Shown: one piece after another, positions 6,869-13,581 of the stretch | How the letters are laid out: every line of letters starts with the position of its first letter | Position numbering within the stretch: position 1 is the stretch's first letter | Source of the DNA: Methanoregula sp. | Lineage (GTDB): Archaea > Halobacteriota > Methanomicrobia > Methanomicrobiales > Methanospirillaceae | Direction of reading: 5' to 3' | DNA: 13,581 nucleotides | Assembly (NCBI GenBank): GCA_023228295.1 | Contig: JALOBP010000085.1 | Span: 1 to 13,581 of the forward strand | Made by a program: the position numbers and the translations under genes | The notes under the pieces: generated by a model | What the model was told of the DNA's origin: nothing | The model's input: only the letters and a program-made list of their open reading frames with translations | Databases searched by the model: none

Positions 6869-7453
6869 CTAAAACAAATTGACCGGTGTCACCGGTCCTG
6901 CCGTCATGGTCACGTATGATATCATGAGGTATGCCGCAAGGACAAGGAGGAGAATGACCGGGATCATGACAGCAATAGCAACAGCAAGGGTTGCTTTCAT
7001 GGAGCTGACTTCATGGAGTTCGCGGATGCCGAGGATGCAGATGACCACGGACCAGAGCGTAAAGATAAAACCGATGATGGGTATCCACCCGAGAAGGAGG
7101 CTGGGCGTGCTCCCGTAGATCAGTGCGTTGGCAGTCTGCATGATCCCCTTGCGGCCGCCGAATATATACACCCACAGGTGAAGCCATGCGGCAAAGACGA
7201 GCATTACGATAAACCCGCCAACCAGCATCATGAAAAAGATCCTGACCGGGAATGCCAATCCATACGACATACCATTCATCGGCATCGTTGCCATCCCAAG
7301 TGCTGCGATACCTGCGCTGATAATTGCATTGAACACGAGCAGTGCGCCAAAATACATAAAAACCGCGAGTGGCTCATCGTTTTTGGACTGCCGGAATGTC
7401 TCAACAGGGCTCTGGAGAAATCCTTTTGCCCGGGCAACAAGAGTATCGATCAT
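6869..7453 (-). CDS. Yip1-family integral membrane protein
   Basis: The protein has 194 residues with a short cytoplasmic N-terminus (MIDTLVARAKGFLQSPVETF) of the kind seen in prokaryotic Yip1-domain proteins. Hydrophobic segments follow at about 29-53, 68-95, 113-142 (possibly two helices) and 155-181. The stretch YGSTPSLLLGWIPIIG (113-128), with Pro-Gly turns between helices, and the following LGIRELHEVSS are typical of this family. The biochemical role of archaeal members is not established, and I claim no function beyond a membrane protein. A TATA-like TTTTTATT at about 7478-7486 on the minus strand sits about 29 bases before the ATG. The hairpin at 6819-6849 follows its stop. Confidence 0.82.
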   Translation of the reverse strand: MIDTLVARAKGFLQSPVETFRQSKNDEPLAVFMYFGALLVFNAIISAGIAALGMATMPMNGMSYGLAFPVRIFFMMLVGGFIVMLVFAAWLHLWVYIFGGRKGIMQTANALIYGSTPSLLLGWIPIIGFIFTLWSVVICILGIRELHEVSSMKATLAVAIAVMIPVILLLVLAAYLMISYVTMTAGPVTPVNLF

Positions 7454-7546
7454 AGTATTCTGTATCTGTCATTCTGAAATAAAAAGTAAGCCCGACAGGC
7501 TGACATAAAACCCGGTATTCCGACAGGATAACGCCATAAAAAATGT

Positions 7547-7660
7547 ATGAAAATGGTAATATTACCGCAGGAATGCTCATTTGAGTATGCGGAACGTATA
7601 CGGGAACTCAAAATGCGTCCCGCATTACAAATAGATCCTACACAAAATCAGATTCTGTGA
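7547..7660 (+). CDS. Possible 37-residue small ORF overlapping the next gene start
   Basis: A short open frame begins MKMVILPQECSFEYAER and ends with a TGA at 7658-7660 that overlaps the GTG start (7657-7659) of the following membrane protein. Such overlap is typical of translational coupling. The composition is plausible for a soluble small protein, but there is no ribosome binding site and no homology that I recognise. The palindrome at 7555-7566 lies inside its first codons. It may be chance reading of a leader region. Confidence 0.22.
   Translation: MKMVILPQECSFEYAERIRELKMRPALQIDPTQNQIL
7555..7566. promoter_or_regulatory. 12-bp perfect palindrome, candidate operator
   Basis: GGTAATATTACC is a perfect palindrome located 90 bases upstream of the GTG at 7657 and about 75 bases upstream of the TATA-like box of the divergent Yip1-family gene. 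Its A/T-rich centre with GG/CC ends resembles a dimeric repressor site. No factor is assigned. Confidence 0.35.
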
Positions 7661-8070
7661 ATTTCAATAAACGGTACTGGATCCTCATTGCAGCGGCAAT
7701 GTTTTTTGCATCGATTGCATCTGCCTCCACGCTCTACCTTGCATCTGTCAATACGATTTTTAAAGAATGCAATTCCGTGAGCGCAGCATGTTTCCAGGGT
7801 ATCGGCATGGTCCCCTGCATGGTGCTCGGGATCCTCGCTCTCGTCCCGGTCATGGTCGCAATCCCGTATATCTTCCGTCAGAACGAGAAGCCGGGCCTGA
7901 TATCGGTACTGCTGATGGGATGCATTGTTGCCTATACGATGTTCGATGCTGTCAACAATATGTCCGCCATTATGGGATATTTCGAGGCATATAACGCAGC
8001 CCATGCTCTTCTCACGACAACCAATAATGCGACCGGGAATATTCTTGGAACCGGGGAATCGCTCTGCTAG
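7657..8070 (+). CDS. Small integral membrane protein, unknown function
   Basis: The protein has 137 residues from a GTG start. Hydrophobic segments lie at about 7-30, 47-72 and 81-105. Between the first two is a loop with Cys38 and Cys45, which could form a disulfide on the outside, and Cys54 begins the second helix region. A short charged loop RQNEKPG (74-80) separates helices two and three. The C-terminal 30 residues are polar (Thr/Asn-rich). I do not recognise the family. A TATA-like ATTACAAAT at 7624-7632, about 29 bases upstream, would make the mRNA nearly leaderless, which fits the absence of a Shine-Dalgarno sequence. It is divergent from the Yip1-family gene. No U tract separates it from clpB, but the gap of 179 bases contains a TATA-like box for clpB. 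Confidence 0.7.
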   Translation: MNFNKRYWILIAAAMFFASIASASTLYLASVNTIFKECNSVSAACFQGIGMVPCMVLGILALVPVMVAIPYIFRQNEKPGLISVLLMGCIVAYTMFDAVNNMSAIMGYFEAYNAAHALLTTTNNATGNILGTGESLC

Positions 8071-8212
8071 TCCACGATGCCGGCTGGCTCATCCTGTATC
8101 TGAAATTATCGCAGGCACTGGATTACCCCCACGGAAATAAACACTGCCGGGATCACCTGCCGTATTCCCAAACTATTTGACAGGCAGAAGCGCTATTACG
8201 ATTATCGGATAG

Positions 8213-8223
8213 CCAATTTAAGA
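8213..8223 (+). promoter_or_regulatory. TATA-like box for clpB
   Basis: CCAATTTAAGA lies about 32 bases before the ATG at 8250, predicting a leader of under 10 bases. No clear heat-shock operator palindrome was seen between 8071 and 8249. Confidence 0.4.
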
Positions 8224-8249
8224 TCAACAGAACGTGGGACGACGATATC

Positions 8250-10841
8250 ATGAACATCAACAATTTCACTATCAAGTCACAGGAAGCCGTAGCAAAAGCA
8301 ACGGAAATTGCAACGGCAAAACAGAACCAGGCAATCGAGACGTCGCATTTACTCAAAGGGATGCTGATGGTTGACGAGAATGTCATCCCGTACCTACTCC
8401 GGAAACTGAATGTGAACCTCGATATTTTCATCCCTGCGCTCGACCGGATCATTGATGCGTATCCCAAGGTCAGCGGCGGGGAGCAGTTCCTTTCCAATGA
8501 TGCCACAAAAGCCCTGCAGAAATCCACCGCACTTGCCCAGGAATCCCGGGATGAATTTGTCTCTATCGAGCACCTGCTTCTCGGAATTCTTTCGGTAAAC
8601 GACAACACCTCGCGGCTGCTCAAGGAGAACGGGGTTATCGATAAAGACCTGAAGACCGCCATCAGCCAGTTACGGAAAGGCTCGACAGTGAACAACCCAA
8701 ACGCGGAAGAGACCTATAATTCCCTGAATAAATATGCCCGGAACCTGAACGAACTTGCCCGGAGCGGGAAACTCGACCCGGTCATCGGCCGCGACGAGGA
8801 GATCCGGCGGGTACTGCAGATCCTGTCCCGGAGGACGAAGAACAACCCGATCCTTATCGGGGAGCCCGGTGTGGGAAAGACCGCCATTGCCGAAGGTCTG
8901 GCCCACCGGATCATTGACGGGGATGTGCCGGAAAACCTGAAGACCAAGCAGATCTTTTCCCTGGATATGGGAGCCCTGATTGCCGGGGCCAAATTCAAGG
9001 GGGAATTCGAGGAACGGTTAAAAAGCGTGGTCAAGGAAGTGATTGCCGCTGAGGGGGAGATCATCCTGTTCATTGACGAGATCCATACACTGGTCGGGGC
9101 CGGCGCGAGCGAGGGCGCAATGGACGCTGCCAATATCCTCAAGCCTGCGCTTTCCCGGGGGGAACTGCATGTCATCGGCGCAACGACCCTGAAGGAATAC
9201 CAGAAATATTTCGAGAAGGACAAGGCGCTCGAACGGCGGTTCCAGCCCGTGATGGTGAACGAACCGGATACGCTGGATGCCATCTCCATCCTCCGGGGGA
9301 TCAAGGAGAAATACGAGACCCATCACCATGTGCGGATCAAGGACGAGGCAATCATTGCTGCCGTTGAACTTTCGCAACGCTATATCTCCGATCGTTTCCT
9401 CCCGGACAAGGCGATCGACCTTATCGACGAGGCTGCATCCAAACTCCGGCTTGAGATCAACTCGAAACCGGAAGAACTGGAGATCATTGAACGGAAGATC
9501 AAGCAGCTGGAGATCGAACGCGAGGCGATAAAACGGGAGAAAGACCAGGGCAAGCTGAAAGGGCTCAATGAGGAGATCGCGAACTTAAGCGAGGAACGGG
9601 ACCGGCTGAATGCAAAGTGGCAGTCTGAGAAAGATCTCGTTGAACAGATCCAGGCACGGAAGACTGAGATCGAGAACCTGAAGTTCGAGGCAGAACGTGC
9701 CGAGCGCACCGGAGACCTCGGAAAGGTTGCAGAGATCCGTTATGGCCGTATCCCGGAGCACGAAAAGAGTATCGGGGGACTGAAAGAAAAACTGACCGTG
9801 CTGCAGAAGGACTCGGCGCTGGTGAACGAGGAGGTGGATGCCGAGGAGATCGCGGCTGTTGTTTCGCGCTGGACCGGTATTCCCGTGAGCCGGATGCTGC
9901 AGAGCGAGAAACAGAAACTGCTGAGCCTTGAGACCGAACTCCACAAGCGCGTCGTGGGCCAGGATGAGGCCATCGGGGCGGTGTCCGATGCGATCCGCCG
10001 GAGCCGTGCCGGGCTGCAGGACACGAAACGCCCGATCGGGTCGTTCATCTTCCTTGGTACTACGGGGGTCGGGAAGACCGAGCTTGCAAAAGCGCTCGCT
10101 GAATTCCTGTTCAACAACGAGAACAGCATGGTACGGATCGATATGTCGGAATACCAGGAACGGCATACCGTCTCGCGGCTGGTCGGGGCGCCGCCGGGTT
10201 ACGTGGGTTACGAGGAGAGCGGGCAACTGACCGAAGCGGTCCGGAGAAAGCCCTATTCCGTGGTACTGCTGGACGAGATCGAGAAGGCCCATCCGGATGT
10301 CTTCAACATCCTGCTGCAGGTGCTGGACGACGGGCGCCTTACCGACAACAAGGGCCGCACGGTGGACTTCAAGAACACCATCATCATCATGACCTCGAAC
10401 ATCGGGTCGCACCTCATCCAGGAGAACCTGGAGCATGTCACCGACAAGAACCGGGAAGAGGTTTTCGAACGCACCCGTGAGCAGGTTTTTGAGCTGCTCC
10501 GGAAGACTCTCCGTCCCGAGTTCCTCAACCGGATCGATGAGATCATCATGTTCCGGCCGCTGACAAAGGACGAGATCCAGACCGTGGTCGAGTTCCAGCT
10601 GGGCAATGTCCGGAAGATGCTCGGCAAGAACGATATTCAGCTCAAGGTGACAAAGAATGCGATCCAGCTGATCGCCACGCTTGGCTTCGACCCGCAGTTC
10701 GGTGCACGGCCGATCAAAAGGGTGATCCAGAAGACCCTGGTGAACGAGCTCTCAAAAATGATCCTTGAGGGAAACGTCAATAAAGAGAAGGAAATCGTGG
10801 TGGACGAGAAAGACGGGAAGCTGGCGTTCACGAATACCTGA
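8250..10841 (+). CDS. clpB: ATP-dependent disaggregase ClpB (Hsp100)
   Basis: The protein has 863 residues, full length for ClpB. It is a cytoplasmic hexamer that extracts polypeptides from aggregates, in bacteria together with DnaK. Domains: Clp N-domain (about 1-145); AAA1 with Walker A GEPGVGKT (204-211), pore loop GAKFKGEFEER (246-256) and Walker B ILFIDE (272-277); coiled-coil middle domain (about 405-525); AAA2 with Walker A GTTGVGKT (603-610), Walker B VVLLDE (671-676), pore loop GYVGYEESG (650-658), and arginine region RPEFLNRIDE (755-764); and sensor 2 GAR (818-820). AAA1 has Phe249 where Tyr is usual, and AAA2 has GTTG where many ClpB have GPTG. The N-terminus NNFTIKSQEAV and GTTGVGKT recall Bacteroidetes ClpB, which suggests ancient transfer from bacteria. 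Codon use matches its neighbours. DnaK, DnaJ and GrpE genes are not in this window. Confidence 0.97.
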   Translation: MNINNFTIKSQEAVAKATEIATAKQNQAIETSHLLKGMLMVDENVIPYLLRKLNVNLDIFIPALDRIIDAYPKVSGGEQFLSNDATKALQKSTALAQESRDEFVSIEHLLLGILSVNDNTSRLLKENGVIDKDLKTAISQLRKGSTVNNPNAEETYNSLNKYARNLNELARSGKLDPVIGRDEEIRRVLQILSRRTKNNPILIGEPGVGKTAIAEGLAHRIIDGDVPENLKTKQIFSLDMGALIAGAKFKGEFEERLKSVVKEVIAAEGEIILFIDEIHTLVGAGASEGAMDAANILKPALSRGELHVIGATTLKEYQKYFEKDKALERRFQPVMVNEPDTLDAISILRGIKEKYETHHHVRIKDEAIIAAVELSQRYISDRFLPDKAIDLIDEAASKLRLEINSKPEELEIIERKIKQLEIEREAIKREKDQGKLKGLNEEIANLSEERDRLNAKWQSEKDLVEQIQARKTEIENLKFEAERAERTGDLGKVAEIRYGRIPEHEKSIGGLKEKLTVLQKDSALVNEEVDAEEIAAVVSRWTGIPVSRMLQSEKQKLLSLETELHKRVVGQDEAIGAVSDAIRRSRAGLQDTKRPIGSFIFLGTTGVGKTELAKALAEFLFNNENSMVRIDMSEYQERHTVSRLVGAPPGYVGYEESGQLTEAVRRKPYSVVLLDEIEKAHPDVFNILLQVLDDGRLTDNKGRTVDFKNTIIIMTSNIGSHLIQENLEHVTDKNREEVFERTREQVFELLRKTLRPEFLNRIDEIIMFRPLTKDEIQTVVEFQLGNVRKMLGKNDIQLKVTKNAIQLIATLGFDPQFGARPIKRVIQKTLVNELSKMILEGNVNKEKEIVVDEKDGKLAFTNT

Positions 10842-10844
10842 ACC

Positions 10845-10866
10845 GGTATTGGTACTACCTTTTTTG
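10845..10866 (+). terminator. Probable clpB terminator
   Basis: A short stem GGTA/TACC (10845-10848 with 10856-10859) is followed directly by six T (10860-10865), starting three bases after the clpB stop. The stem is weak, and the U tract is the main signal. Confidence 0.5.
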
Positions 10867-10881
10867 CCACAGATCCTGCAA

Positions 10882-10978
10882 TCGCGTTCGCCGGTGAGCA
10901 GCGTGAGCCGGGGGAGCGCGAACGGGCGCGACTGATACTGTGAACTCCGATACCATCGCAGGGCGCTCCTGTATCGGA
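10882..10978. repeat. Cluster of inverted repeats in convergent clpB-TrmB intergenic region
   Basis: Two separate perfect inverted repeats occur here. CGTTCGC (10885-10891) pairs with GCGAACG (10918-10924) around a GC-rich loop containing the direct repeat GTGAGC (10894-10899 and 10903-10908). TCCGATAC (10946-10953) pairs with GTATCGGA (10971-10978) across 17 bases. They lie past the clpB terminator and past the 3' end of the convergent TrmB-family gene. No coding frame of interest was found from 10842 to 11073. The element may terminate or stabilise the minus-strand transcript or be an independent structured RNA or DNA element. Confidence 0.45.
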
Positions 10979-11073
10979 TCGGCCGCGCAGAAACTCTTGC
11001 GAACTTTACCAATACGGGCCCATGGAAATAACCCTGATTTGCGGTTTTTCCGGTTCTCTGGTAGCTGTTTCCC

Positions 11074-11841
11074 TCAGGATCGCTTTCGTGCTCTCCCGAT
11101 CGGCTGGATCTCCTGGACAATTTTTCGCGACAGAAAGCCGGCGTAAATATCCGGGTAAATAACGATCCCCGTCACCTTGGCGTTCTCTTCCATGACCGAG
11201 AGTGACTCCCGGCGATCGGCTATCACCAGCAATTTCATCGAAGGTCCGATGTTCTCTCCCGCTGCCCGGTGAAAGAGGGATGACCCGATATCGTTCCCGC
11301 CCAGATAACATTTTACCGGCGCGGACCCGGCTAGTTCCACCCTGCCGATGACAAGGTATAGTAAAACCTGTTTGGCAGCACGCGAAATATCCCTGCTGTA
11401 TTTTGTTAAAAAATCTTCATCATTGCAAAGAATGATAATCTCGGATTTCGCCCTCCGGAGAATCATCCGGATCTGGTTATCCCGGGTCCATTCCGTCCGC
11501 AGTTCGTATCCATGCATGGGTTCTTGTGTCCCGGCCTCGAGGGTTTTTAATCGTTCATGCAACCCGTCAAGAGATGTTATGGATTCGCGTTTCATCCGTT
11601 CAAATGTTGCAGTAACCTCCATCGGCGAGTACCGCACCGGCGCCCTGCCCGAAGAGACAATAAATCCTTTCCTGGTGAGCGAGGTGAGCGTTTCATAGAT
11701 CCTGCCCCGGGGGATCTTCGTCTGCTCGTGAATTTCACGGGCACTTGCCACGCGTAGCGCCGAGAGGCTCACGTACACCTTCGCCTCATATTCGCTCATC
11801 CCGATCCCGTTGAGCTGTACAAGCAACGATTCATCAATCAT
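11074..11841 (-). CDS. TrmB-family transcriptional regulator
   Basis: The protein has 255 residues from the ATG at 11841. The N-terminal winged helix-turn-helix (about 5-75) has the TrmB hallmark LLVQLNGIGMSEYEAKVYVS followed by REIHEQTKIPRGRIYETL (35-52). A helical linker (about 76-105) and a C-terminal effector-type domain (about 115-250) follow, with WTRDNQIRMILRRAKSEI (118-135) typical of the family's phospholipase-D-like sensor domain. TrmB proteins bind sugars or other small molecules in some lineages, but the ligand here is unknown. An in-frame ATG at 11868 would add nine residues. I prefer 11841 because the only good TATA-like element (11873-11879) is then at 35 bases, while it would be only 8 bases from 11868. 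The gene is divergent from an MFS transporter that it probably controls together with itself. Confidence 0.88.
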   Translation of the reverse strand: MIDESLLVQLNGIGMSEYEAKVYVSLSALRVASAREIHEQTKIPRGRIYETLTSLTRKGFIVSSGRAPVRYSPMEVTATFERMKRESITSLDGLHERLKTLEAGTQEPMHGYELRTEWTRDNQIRMILRRAKSEIIILCNDEDFLTKYSRDISRAAKQVLLYLVIGRVELAGSAPVKCYLGGNDIGSSLFHRAAGENIGPSMKLLVIADRRESLSVMEENAKVTGIVIYPDIYAGFLSRKIVQEIQPIGRARKRS

Positions 11842-11870
11842 AACGTCAGCTACTAACTTCAGGAGCATTT

Positions 11871-11881
11871 CCTTAATAGTT
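11871..11881. promoter_or_regulatory. Shared bidirectional TATA-like element for TrmB-family gene and MFS gene
   Basis: CCTTAATAG on the plus strand is centred at about 11876, 31 bases before the MFS ATG at 11907. Read on the minus strand as CTATTAAGG it is 35 bases before the regulator ATG at 11841. Both distances match the short-leader spacing seen elsewhere in the window. One element, or two overlapping ones, would therefore serve both directions and make the genes compete for TBP. Confidence 0.4.
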
Positions 11882-11906
11882 TGGTTCTGCCGATTATGGT
11901 AGACAC

Positions 11907-13166
11907 ATGATTTCCAGCCGGTTCAAACCTACAAAATTGACATTTCTCTTTCTCATGCTTGCAGCCATGATGATTCTCATGGGTGGAGCAGCAGTTGCCC
12001 CAGCTCTGCCCTTAATCAGCGAAGCATTTCCTGATGTACCATCTGCAACCATCTCCCTGATAGTCACCCTTCCTGCACTTGCTATTGCTATCACGGGCTT
12101 TTTCATCGGCATTCTTTCGGACAGGATTGGCAGGATCAGGGTCCTTGCCGCTTCCGTAGCCATCTTCACCATTGCAGGAAGCTCCGGGTATTATCTCACC
12201 ACAATCCCCGCAATATTGGCCGGCAGGTTCATCCTTGGGATTGGCATCGCCGGTATTATCTGCACGACATCTACCCTGATTGTCTGTTATTATGAAGGAG
12301 TTACCCGTGCCAGGGTACTCGGTTACCAGGCAGCTGCAATGGGTATCGGCGTATTGATCCTTGAGACCAGCGGTGGTCTTCTTGCAGGTATCTCCTGGCA
12401 TTCGGCGTTCCTGATCTACCTCATCGGCGTCATAATCTTCTTTGGGATTCTTCTCACCATGAAAGAGCCTGCCTGCATCAACGCCGGGCCGTCGAAGGCA
12501 GCACCCGGTGATACCGGGACCGCCCCCGATGAAACAATTGCACCAAAGGAAGTTTTCCCGGTCACCCCCCTCATCCTGGCATATATCACCCTGTTCGCGG
12601 GTAACCTGCTGTTCTTCCTCATGCCGACACAGTTCCCCTACCTGATTGCAGCTATGGATACAGCACGGATCATAGGCGAGAACACTGCGCTTACTGCGGG
12701 GATATTCCTGGGAATCGGGGGCTGTGCATCAGCACTCATGGGCGTACTTTACGGGAGAATTGCATGGAGATACCACCGGTACACGATCCTGACCATTACC
12801 CTACTCTCTTTTGGGATCGGCTTGTGCAGTCTCGGGCTTGCCACGTCGCTTGTCATGGTCGGGCTCGGTGTGATATTTGTCGGTATCGGCGAGGGTCTCC
12901 TGATGCCGACTGTTCTTTCCTGGATTGCTGCGATCACGCCGCAACAGTTTCTCGGGCGGGCAATGGGCGGTTTCTCAGTATCCTTAAACCTTGGCCAGTT
13001 TACATCCTCGCTTGCTATCATACCCGTCATTGCTATTGTTGCAACGTGCAACAACATGTTCCTGGCATTCGGATGTGTAGCGCTGGTGCTCGTACTGCCG
13101 TATGTTGCCGTGCTGATAAAGGAGAAGTATTCCCCGTCGGTTCCTGCTGAAAATGGCCTGGCATAA
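11907..13166 (+). CDS. Major facilitator superfamily transporter (probable 12-helix exporter)
   Basis: The protein has 419 residues with about 12 hydrophobic segments, six before and six after a central cytoplasmic loop (about 186-218) rich in Pro/Ala/Asp. Motif A of the superfamily is clear as GILSDRIGRIR (68-78), between helices 2 and 3. LAGRFILGIGIAG (104-116) corresponds to the helix 4 motif B with its conserved Arg107, and the Gly-rich stretch around 147-160 in helix 5 resembles motif C of drug/proton antiporters. A degenerate motif A repeat, LYGRIAWRYHR (281-291), lies between helices 8 and 9. The substrate cannot be read from the sequence. Expulsion of a small molecule is the likeliest role given the divergent TrmB-family regulator. 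No Shine-Dalgarno sequence is seen, in line with a very short leader. Confidence 0.92.
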   Translation: MISSRFKPTKLTFLFLMLAAMMILMGGAAVAPALPLISEAFPDVPSATISLIVTLPALAIAITGFFIGILSDRIGRIRVLAASVAIFTIAGSSGYYLTTIPAILAGRFILGIGIAGIICTTSTLIVCYYEGVTRARVLGYQAAAMGIGVLILETSGGLLAGISWHSAFLIYLIGVIIFFGILLTMKEPACINAGPSKAAPGDTGTAPDETIAPKEVFPVTPLILAYITLFAGNLLFFLMPTQFPYLIAAMDTARIIGENTALTAGIFLGIGGCASALMGVLYGRIAWRYHRYTILTITLLSFGIGLCSLGLATSLVMVGLGVIFVGIGEGLLMPTVLSWIAAITPQQFLGRAMGGFSVSLNLGQFTSSLAIIPVIAIVATCNNMFLAFGCVALVLVLPYVAVLIKEKYSPSVPAENGLA

Positions 13167-13205
13167 CCGGTAATCCCCAAAAATAAATTTTTGCGCTTTT
13201 ACCGG
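13167..13205 (+). terminator. Hairpin and U-rich loop after the MFS gene
   Basis: CCGGTAA (13167-13173) directly follows the stop codon and pairs with TTACCGG (13199-13205). The 25-base loop contains AAAAATAAATTTTT and a later CTTTT. Either the stem or the T5 run inside it could end the transcript. Confidence 0.5.
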
Positions 13206-13275
13206 GGCTGGATGCAATTCCATGGCTCTTCATGGTACGATGTGCTGCTGCACGGTTTAAGAAAAAAATTTTCCG

Positions 13276-13298
13276 GTTCCCCTGCATTACCGGGGAAC
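13276..13298. repeat. 7-bp perfect inverted repeat in MFS-TFB convergent spacer
   Basis: GTTCCCC (13276-13282) and GGGGAAC (13292-13298) form a GC-rich stem with a 9-base loop. The 260-base spacer from 13167 to 13426 holds no convincing gene, and this hairpin lies between the convergent MFS and TFB genes. It may be a secondary terminator for either one. Confidence 0.4.
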
Positions 13299-13407
13299 GG
13301 TATGCCCACAGGAGGATTTTACCCGCGGGGCAGTTTCCGGTGATCGTTTCGCCTTTCTTACCGGGTCTGAACACATCATCCGGCAGTCGTAAGAATCGGC
13401 GAATGAA

Positions 13408-13425
13408 AATTTTAAAAAAAACGGG
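13408..13425 (-). terminator. U-tract terminator after the TFB gene
   Basis: On the minus strand the sequence just past the TFB stop reads CGTTTTTTTTAAAATTTTC, an eight-T run followed by another four T. This is a strong archaeal-type terminator. Confidence 0.6.
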
Positions 13426-13426
13426 A

Positions 13427-13581
13427 TCAGAGAATGATCTCGATATCCAGTTTTTCTGCCAGTTCCTTGTACCTGTTCCGTATCGTGACCTCGGTCACGC
13501 CCGCAACTTCCGCTACTTCGCGCTGGGTGCGCCGCTCCCCTCCCAGGATGGAGGCGATGTAGATCGCTGCTGCAGCAACAC
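13427..13581 (-). CDS. tfb: Transcription initiation factor B (TFB), C-terminal end only
   Basis: The visible 50 residues run from the window edge to a TGA at 13427-13429. The sequence contains AAAAIYIASILGGERRTQRE followed by VAEVAGVTEVTIRNRYKELA and ends KLDIEIIL. This is the last part of the second cyclin-like repeat of archaeal TFB, including the helix-turn-helix that contacts the BRE element upstream of the TATA box. TFB recruits RNA polymerase to TBP-bound promoters. The N-terminal zinc ribbon, B-finger and first repeat lie outside the window. The gene is convergent with the MFS gene. Confidence 0.93.
   Translation of the reverse strand, partial: VAAAAIYIASILGGERRTQREVAEVAGVTEVTIRNRYKELAEKLDIEIIL

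Noticed and set aside
9585..10436. Minus-strand open frame of 283 codons
   Set aside because: It lies inside clpB, which has unmistakable motifs across the region. The antisense product is low-complexity and His/Asp-rich.
13033..13374. Minus-strand open frame of 113 codons at the MFS 3' end and spacer
   Set aside because: It overlaps the MFS gene antisense and runs through two hairpins, and its composition is not protein-like.
1..13581. CRISPR array, tRNA, rRNA or insertion sequence
   Set aside because: No regularly spaced direct repeats, no tRNA-like cloverleaf arms, no rRNA signature and no transposase-like frame were seen by eye. Short degenerate elements cannot be fully excluded without computation.

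Overview
The window looks like a chromosomal segment of a methanogenic archaeon of the Methanomicrobiales, in the neighbourhood of Methanoregula or Methanosphaerula. This placement is inference from gene content and style. Archaeal information-processing and proteolysis genes are present: the proteasome-activating nucleotidase PAN, the MBF1 homologue, the C-terminal end of a transcription factor B, and a TrmB-family regulator. TATA-like boxes lie close to start codons, U-rich stretches follow genes, and moderately GC-rich coding sequence with many CGG, GAG and ATC codons is used throughout.

Layout from left to right: a truncated minus-strand gene of unknown function with a clear TATA box and an inverted repeat in its promoter (1-150); PAN on the minus strand (231-1541), divergent from the MBF1 gene on the plus strand (1676-2191); a minus-strand gene remnant with two frameshifts and no usable start (2347-2691); a membrane-anchored PP2C/SpoIIE-type phosphatase and, upstream of it, a STAS-domain protein with a large uncharacterised C-terminal region (2681-6004, minus); a small coiled-coil protein (6213-6722, minus); a Yip1-family membrane protein (6869-7453, minus); a small three-helix membrane protein (7657-8070, plus); a full-length ClpB disaggregase (8250-10841, plus); a structured convergent intergenic region; a TrmB regulator (minus) divergent from an MFS exporter (plus), apparently sharing one TATA element; and the C-terminal end of a TFB gene (minus) at the right edge.

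The main themes are protein quality control (PAN unfoldase for the 20S proteasome, and ClpB disaggregase) and signalling. The phosphatase and STAS protein form the two characteristic parts of a partner-switching pathway, but the expected kinase/anti-sigma component is not in the window and archaea have no sigma factor, so the output is unknown. The TrmB-MFS pair looks like a self-contained regulator-transporter unit.

The strongest candidates for something undescribed are the unknown C-terminal domain of the STAS protein together with the output of its partner switch, the decaying gene next to the phosphatase, and the inverted repeat sitting across the predicted transcription start of the leftmost gene. 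No CRISPR array, insertion sequence, rRNA or tRNA was seen.
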